Shown: positions 57,571 to 64,000 of the stretch, piece by piece
Position numbering within the stretch: position 1 is the first letter of the stretch
Layout: each line of letters starts with the position of its first letter
Assembly: GCA_023362775.1 (NCBI GenBank)
Contig: JALMGJ010000061.1
Coordinates: 506,001 to 570,000, forward strand
Source: Charina bottae
Lineage: Eukaryota; Chordata; Lepidosauria; Squamata; Charinaidae
Length of the DNA: 64,000 bases
Direction: 5' to 3'
Notes under the pieces: model-generated
Told to the model about the DNA's origin: nothing
What the model saw: the letters and a program-made list of their open reading frames with translations, nothing else
Database searches by the model: none
Program-made: the position numbers and the translations under genes

Positions 57571-60500
57571 GGCCATCCCGGGTTAACCCTCTCCTGCAAG
57601 CCGCCCTCTGTCCTCCCTTCCGCTCGAGGCACGCGCCACGCCCCAGCCCTGCCCACGAATGTCCCTGCCCTCTGCCAAGGACGGCTTCCCCGTCCCGCCC
57701 CCCCCCCCCCCCCCCGGGTAGGCTGACCGTCAGTTCTCCCCTCCAACCGGGATGGTAAACACCGACGTCTCTGGATTTCTGAACGGCCCCCCGGGGCCAG
57801 ACACGCCAAGCCAAAGGGGAGGCATCCTCCAGCGGGGAAGGGGGCTCCCCCCCTGCAACTGCCAGGCGCCCCAGTCGGGCACCTCGCTGCTCAGGAGGGA
57901 GGGATGAAATCTTTGGGAAGTCACGGGTGCCACCATGCGATAGCCAGCTAGATGGGTGAACGGGTAGGACAACAATCCAGTGGTAGCCAGTTCCAATGGC
58001 CAATCCCCCGAAGATGGGGAAGAACAAACCCCAGGGGAGGGCTGAGCTCTCCCCATGACAACAGATGTAAGGAAAAGGGGGTGGCAGCCACGCAAGCAAC
58101 TCCCCCTTCAGCCACTTCTCCTCCTGGAAGATGGAGGGAGGGAAAACCACCGACACCAAAGCAGGCTTCGGGCCTTCTGCCTCACAAGGGCTGGCTTCGT
58201 TCGCGGGTGGCTGGAACGTCAGGGAAGAGCACGCTCAGAAGGGCGCCTGGAGGGGGACCCCAGGATGGATGGGCTGGGGGGGCTTCTGGCGCCAAATCAG
58301 CGCCCTGGAATCCTCCTTGTGGCCAGCGGGCACAGAAGCAAGGGCCAGGCAGGACTTTTCTGGGAGCAGCAGGGGGGGGTGAAGTAACCGAGGCCCCCCG
58401 AGTCAGCAGAGTCCATCCAGCGCCTGCGCCCGCGTTTCCTGGTCCCCTCCTCCTACCTGCCTCCCTCCATCGGCAGGCTCCAGGACAAGGGCTGCCCCCT
58501 TTCTGTTATTCTGGGAGCCATTCAAATGAATGAAGGGGGGAGCAATGGCTTAAGCAGAGACATCCCACTGCTGAGGGGAATCCAACATGCTGCCTTTGCA
58601 GTGGCAAAGCTGGATGTGACTGATAAGAGGGAATTTGGAAAAGGGGAGAGCAAAGGGGCTTCCGGCTTGCGAGACTCAGAGTTGTGGCCGAGGGAGCCTC
58701 CCTGGGGTCTCCTCCAGCCGCTTCCTGGCCACGCTTCCCTTTCCTCTTCCCAGGGGGCAACAACCCTGCCTTCCCCACTGCAGTGGCCGCGGCCCTTTGG
58801 CCAGATGACTTCACTTGAGCCGGCCGGCCCTGCCCGAGAGGCCCTCCAAAAATAGCCACCGGGGAGGGAGAACAGGTGTTTGCGAGCGCCCACCTCTTCC
58901 CGCATCAACAGGAGTCATGCGCCGCCTTCCATACCTTCCTGCTGATGCCACCGCCCTAAAGGCAGGATGAAAATATTATTAAAAATAACTGGCAACTTCA
59001 CTGATCTGAAATCCAATGGCAGAAGGTATTTGGAACGGATCCCCCTTTCGCCTGCTCTTTCCACAGCCACTCGGCCGGATAAAGTTCCTTAGGGGAGGGA
59101 AGAAGAGCTGGTCGAACGCAGTGATTTAATAGTCAAGCAGCATCAGCCTCTGGGCAGAATCGCGTCCGAGGCCTACCCCCGTGAAGGCAACCATGTTTCT
59201 AATTCAGAACACCCCAAATTCTCATCTGGCAGGGCAGCTGCCTCTGTGCCTCTGGCCATTTGCAGAATGGCCAGGAGGTGCAGATCAAGCTCCCTTCCCT
59301 TCCCTTCCCTTCCCAGGCCACGCCCACTTGCTGCTAGGGGGCGTGGCCAGCAGGGGAAATACTCAAGCGGGCCAGAGGAGCACAGCTCACCTCCCAGGCG
59401 CAGCACGTGAGTCCCAGGTGGCTGCTGGGACTGTATTTCTCGTCCTTATTTAGAAGCATACCCACGGACGTGCGGAGTGATTCACTGGAAGGGAACATGC
59501 CAAGGGCCTCATGAAAGTATAAATACCTTACGTGCACTGCTACATCACCGTCATCACGCAGGAGGAGAAGACACCTCACCCGAGGCCTGGCATTCCAGCC
59601 AGGGGCGCGCATAGCACTGCGCCACGCTGGGGCCTGCTCCACCACAGCTTGTCCCAGGCAGCAAGGCTTAAAACCCCTGGCTTACCTTTACGTCTGAACC
59701 GAGCCTTGCAGGGCAGAAACACAGAGCGGGCCTTGCTTTGGAAAGGGGCAAAGCAAAGTGCCGAGAAACGGGGCCTCCCGGCCGCCAGGCGGGAAGGACG
59801 GAGGCGGCGGGGCCGACACAAGGCCCGGCCTTGGGATGGCGAGCCTCGGACTCTCCCCGTCCAAGAGGCCGGAGAGCGAGCAGTCCGCTGTCAGGCTGGG
59901 GTCCAGGGCTTGGCATCGCCTTGTCCCAGCAGGAAGCCCACCTGGGAGGGAGGACGAACGGTGCCATCAAACACAGGCGGTCCCTGGGAAGCAGGCCGGA
60001 CGGACCGTCCCTCTGCCACCCTCCGTCCGCAGGCCAGAAGACGGCCCTGAGCGTGGGCGGCTGGTTCCCGGCTCCTTCCACAAACCCAGGGCTATCCCGG
60101 GGTCCCCAGGAAGGTTCTCCTCTCCTTCCGCACAGCTGGAACACGCAAGAGCGGCAGCCGGCCAGAGAGCCGGGTACAGCCTGGGGAAGGCATGGGGGCC
60201 CCTCCGCTGTGAGATCTGGACTCCCCCTCCCCCCACCCAACAGAACGGGACTTTGGACAAGCACCTTGGCGGGCGGTGCTCATCCTCCTATGAAGCCACT
60301 TTGGAAAGAGAAACCACCCACTTTCTTGTCCCACGTTAAGATGGCCCTAACCGCCAGGCCGGACTGGACTGTTGGGGTCTCTCCAGAAGACCGGCTCCTA
60401 AAAAGGGGAAGGGTCCCTTGCAAACCGAAGGAGAGCCAGGCTCCAAGCACCCCCCCAACATACACACTCTTCCAATTTGGGGGCTGCTCTGAAAGAGCCC

Positions 60501-61669
60501 CCTCTTGTGGCCAGGCCGTGGGATTGCTCTAGGAAAGAGGTGCTGGGATTCGAGGAAGAATCCAGAGTGATTCACTGGAATCCTGTCCACTCCCCAGTTC
60601 TCGTGAGGGAGAGGAAACCCGTGTGTGCCTCATACGTGGGCTTCCCGCTGCAAGCAGCCCCATCTCCTAAGTCCCACGGCAGGCTCCCTGTGCCTCAAGG
60701 CGAACGGGCCCCACCCAAGACCGGCCGTGTCCCTGTCCCGGGGGCTGAGCCCTCACACCCCGGGAGGCGCCGGTTGCAGAGACCGGCTTCCTGGGAGGGG
60801 CTGGTCCAGCAGCATCTGCTCAGCCGGAGTTCTCCGAGCTTCAAAACTACCGGTTATTTTTCTCAAAGGGCCATTACCAGGACTGACGGAAACATTTGCT
60901 ACCAAGAGCTCTGTTTTATGCTGTGGTTTCATTTGCTTATTGCAGTTTTATGACACGCAGTGAGCAGAAACGCAGGGGGGTCACGAGTGAGTCCGCCTTC
61001 CGCTTATCTCGGAAAGGAGCGGCTTCCCGCTCGGCCCTCCCCAAAAGCCGGAGCCAAACACGTTGAGGTGCCTGGAATAACCGACACCCGCAGCTCGGCA
61101 CCGGCAGCTTTGCTCTAACTGTAGCCGAAAGGCAAGGTCAATTACCCGGCTGGGCCTTTTCCTTTGCTGCCCCTACAGTTCGCTCTCGGGACACAAAACA
61201 ATTCTTTCCCACCACACTTTTACCCAGCTTCAAAGGAGGTCCTGTTTGGAAATGCCAGCGGCCTCTCCCAGGCACCCCGCACCCCGCCTCTGGGAAGAAA
61301 GGCCCCTCGCCCCTTTCCAGCCCCAACACCCCTCGTAACCGGGCAACCAACGAGCTCTGGGCAGCTCAGAATCAATGCTGCTGGAGCGTTTGCAAACCAC
61401 GCACCTTGGAAACCGGCCGTATCCAGAGCTACCATGGGGGGCGAGGGGGAAGGAGGGCGCTTTTTTTGGCAGGCTCATGCGGCATGCCCTGCAGGTGCCG
61501 CCAGAGGCAAGCAAGCAGAGGCGCGTAAGGCACTTCAGAAAGCTCTCCAGAGGGCCCGTAAAAGCATGAAAGGAAAAGGCGAGGAGGAAGGAAGAGGAAA
61601 AGCGCAGCCAGCAGCCTGGCCTCAGCTTTACCCAGCATAGCTGCCTTACCCCCTCCCCTTGCGCGCGGA

Positions 61670-61802
61670 TTGTATAATGAAAAAGAACACTGTATAACTT
61701 GATGTATAACGATGTATGTAAGCCGCCCAGAGTCCTCCGTCAGGGAGGGGATGGGCGGGGTATAAATACAAATATAAAATAAAAATAAAATAAAAAAAAT
61801 AG
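61670..61802 (+). repeat. CR1/L2-like retroelement 3' tail
   Basis: GTAAGCCGCCCAGAGTCCTC, then GAGGGGATGGGCGGGGTATAAATA, then an A-rich AAATAAAATAAA tail. This is the best-preserved example of the motif in the window. Confidence 0.7.
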
Positions 61803-62735
61803 CAAGCTGGTAATGAAAGCAGGAAACTCCGCTGAGCAAGCGGTCACTGTGCGGATCCGTCTCCTCCTGGATGCCAGGGGGAACGAGAAGGGCTCTACGG
61901 CATCACAGTCCATTTGCTCATCGCTGTGCACGGTCGGAGTTATCTTTGCCCACGGCCCCCTCCCTGCTAAGAACCGAGCACCCCCTTCCATGTGCCAGAA
62001 GGCCCTCGGAGCGCAAGGCGAAGCAGGAGAAAGGCTTTTACTCACCCAGAGGCAATTGGGGCAGTAATAAAACTCCATGTCCCAAGCCAGACAGCTCCCC
62101 ACCGTTTCTCTCAGCTCTCGCAGGAAGTTAGAGCAGGCCGAGGCAACTCAAGGGAGCGTGAATAATTCAGAACCCGGATCCCCAGGAGGGAAGCAGCAGA
62201 GGCGCAGGGGGGGGCACATCTCCGTGAACCGTGGGGCCGGCAGCTTATTTCCCACCTCCCCGGGGACTGAACTGCGCCAAAACCTGTGTTGCTAAGGGGA
62301 GAGGCTGCAGCACAGGGTCACCACACTGGCTTTGGGGCAAATGACCTCATTTCCCCCTTCAGCTGCTGCAGGAGAGGAAAAAGAAGCTTAATGTTTTTGT
62401 TAAAGCCGCTTTTTAAAAATTAAATGGGAGGATAAAGTCCTTCCACGGCAAGCAATTGTTCAGCGCTCTCCCATCTCCAGAGCATCTGAAATGCAGAACC
62501 AGCAGAGAACCTGCAAATTATTTATCAGCGTCTCCCTCAGATCCTCACCACGCGGCTTCTTATCAAATGGTGAAGGCTGGTGGGGAGAGAGATGCTCCCT
62601 GAATTGGCAGGCTGCACAGCCGGACATGCGCCCACCAGTCAGATTTACTTCTCTGTGGGTTATGCATGTATAGAGGCTTGTATGCCACTCCAGCCAAAAA
62701 CCACTCTGAGTGCCTTACAGCTCCAGAGGAGAACC

Positions 62736-62767
62736 GATTACAGCCAGCCAGCCAGCCAGCCAGCCAG
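62736..62767 (+). repeat. (CAGC)n microsatellite
   Basis: Seven to eight CAGC/CCAG units without interruption. Confidence 0.85.
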
Positions 62768-63656
62768 CCGCCTTTCCAGCACAACCCCCGGGGCTGGGCT
62801 GCAGGTGCCCCCGGCCTCACCCCCTGGCCGCGCCCGGGAAAGGAACCAGAGGCCTGCATCCGCACACTCTGAACCCCGGTGAAGCCCAGGCCTTAGAGAC
62901 GGTGCCCACCGGGTGCCCAAAAGCGTGGCACTTCAGCCCCCGCGCCGGCTTAGGGAAGGGCGAGTTAAATTCACCTGGGGAAAGCCGATGGTCAGGAGCC
63001 ACCCAGCCACGGCCATTTGCAAGTCTCCTCCGGCCTCCTCCTCGAAATCAGAGGAGCGGCTGCAAAGGGAATTCAAGGTAGAGCTGTGGGGGAGGTCATG
63101 CTCAGGCCACGTTTCCATAAGGAAATCTAAAATCCTGATCTCCTCCACCCCTGGCACTGCTCTGCTCGTGATGCACCCTGCATAAATGAAGTGTCTTCCC
63201 TCCCTCGCTCGCTCGCTCCCTCGCTCGGTGCCTTAGGTGCCTATTAGGGAGGCTGAAAATATACTGAAGACAGACACCCCCTCTCCATCCTAAAGAAACA
63301 CGTGGCATGTTGTAATTAAGCAGATCTGAAGAGCTTGGGAACTGGCTGGCGCTTGCAGGGATGGGCTCAAGCGACTGTTTCAAGGCTGGGACGTTCCTCC
63401 CCTCGAGAAGCTTCTAGGGAGGAAGCAGAGAAAAATCCCTCCTCGGCCTGGCAAGGTTACTGTTTAGGATCAGCCCCAAGGTTCCCACACACAGAGCATG
63501 GCGTGGCACCCCTGCCGCTTTGCTGGAATCGGGCCACCGTGGCTTTCTCACCACACCTCGGGGACAAGCACCCGCTGGGTGAACCCGGCCCTCTCCTGGC
63601 TGATCCCTCCAACTGGGGTCCCGGAGCGGTTCTGAGGGTCGCAGAGGCCAGCTGCC

Positions 63657-63765
63657 GTTTATTTACTTTATTTATCTATTAAAGAGACGTATATGGCCGC
63701 CCAACTCACTCACGGTGGCTCCGGGCGGCTTACAAAAATAAAAGCCCAAATACAAAGCCCACGAC
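63657..63765 (-). repeat. CR1/L2-like retroelement 3' tail, minus orientation
   Basis: The plus strand reads TTTATTTACTTTATTTATC, then GGCCGCCCAACTCACTCACGG, then GGCTCCGGGCGGCTTACAAA. This is the reverse of the AAATAAA-tailed repeat type seen elsewhere in the window. Confidence 0.6.
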
Positions 63766-64000
63766 ACCCCCACCCTGCTCGGCGCAGGAGCCCTGCTGGA
63801 TCACGAGGCAGCATCAGAGAAAGCGAAGGTTCCCTGACGCCGGGAGGCCTCCCGCGCCAGCGGAAGCTCCACCCCGGAGGACCCACCTGTCTTAGGGCAG
63901 GCAGGGAGAGGGCTCGGCGGACCTGCCGGGAAAGCGGTTCTTCTGAAGTCAGGGAGCGTGAGCCTGGGGAGGCTGGGCGCTGCTGGAGAGACCACCAATT

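Larger units (their letters stand above)
57570..64000. other. Right-hand region, no gene recognised (possible KIAA1671 intron)
   Basis: About 6.4 kb of mostly GC-rich sequence. It has a C-run (57698-57715), a (CCCTT)n stretch (59291-59316), a CAGC repeat (62736-62767), a CTCG repeat (63203-63227), and two CR1/L2-like tails. Open frames up to about 330 codons occur on both strands (57173-58159 minus, 59738-60532 plus), but they overlap in opposite senses and match nothing I know. If the full-length KIAA1671 starts further right, this is one of its introns. Confidence 0.5.

Noticed and set aside
57173..58159. Minus-strand open frame of 328 codons right of the KIAA1671 first exon
   Set aside because: No recognisable domain or splice context. 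Other frames in the same interval are also open on both strands.
59738..60532. Plus-strand open frame of 264 codons
   Set aside because: It overlaps a 198-codon frame on the other strand and another plus-strand frame. Low-complexity Arg/Gly/Pro-rich translation, no motif.
1..64000. CRISPR arrays, operons, prophage or other prokaryotic systems
   Set aside because: All genes are intron-containing vertebrate genes. No spaced direct-repeat array or bacterial-type gene was seen.

Overview
The window is vertebrate genomic DNA, most likely from a squamate reptile (lizard or snake). Its repeats support this: a tRNA-headed SINE ending in AAATAAAT-type tails, several CR1/L2-like 3' tails with the CCGCCCAGAG...GGGCGG signature, and short TIR elements of the types I associate with squamates. 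The sequence is GC-rich, CpG-rich and gene-dense, which would fit a microchromosome; that is inference. The species cannot be named from the window.

Four protein-coding genes lie head to tail on the minus strand. In transcription order (right to left) they are KIAA1671 (56.8 to about 45.7 kb), CRYBB2 (about 42.65 to 39.95 kb), GRK3 (35.6 to about 10.5 kb with its 3'UTR) and the 5' part of MYO18B (4.3 kb to the left edge, continuing outside). This matches the gene order of human chromosome 22q11.23-q12.1, KIAA1671-CRYBB3-CRYBB2-GRK3-MYO18B, except that no CRYBB3 is visible. I placed exons by eye from reading frames, splice sites and knowledge of the protein families. All intron phases close without a break in GRK3 (21 coding exons, 688 codons plus stop), CRYBB2 (5 coding exons, 203 codons) and a short KIAA1671 form (8 exons, 391 codons).

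Layout: 1-4292, six MYO18B coding exons (N-terminal extension and the start of the motor region). 4300-10450, intergenic or MYO18B 5' region. 10460-14789, inferred GRK3 3'UTR, with a 13-unit CTG repeat on the transcript strand and an AU-rich distal part. 14790-35620, GRK3. 35500-36420, GRK3 CpG-island promoter. 36.4-39.9 kb, intergenic. 39.95-42.65 kb, CRYBB2 with a TATA-type lens promoter. 42.8-45.6 kb, SINE and inferred KIAA1671 3' sequence. 45.7-56.84 kb, KIAA1671 C-terminal exons and an internal first exon in a CpG island. 57-64 kb, no gene recognised.

The genes do not form a pathway: a receptor kinase, a lens structural protein, a muscle unconventional myosin and a poorly characterised tankyrase-binding-protein relative. 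What links them is conserved order. I found no evidence of a novel biological system. The points most worth checking are the missing CRYBB3, a GG instead of GT at the expected MYO18B exon-1 donor, the CTG tract in the GRK3 3'UTR, and the self-contained short KIAA1671 transcript.
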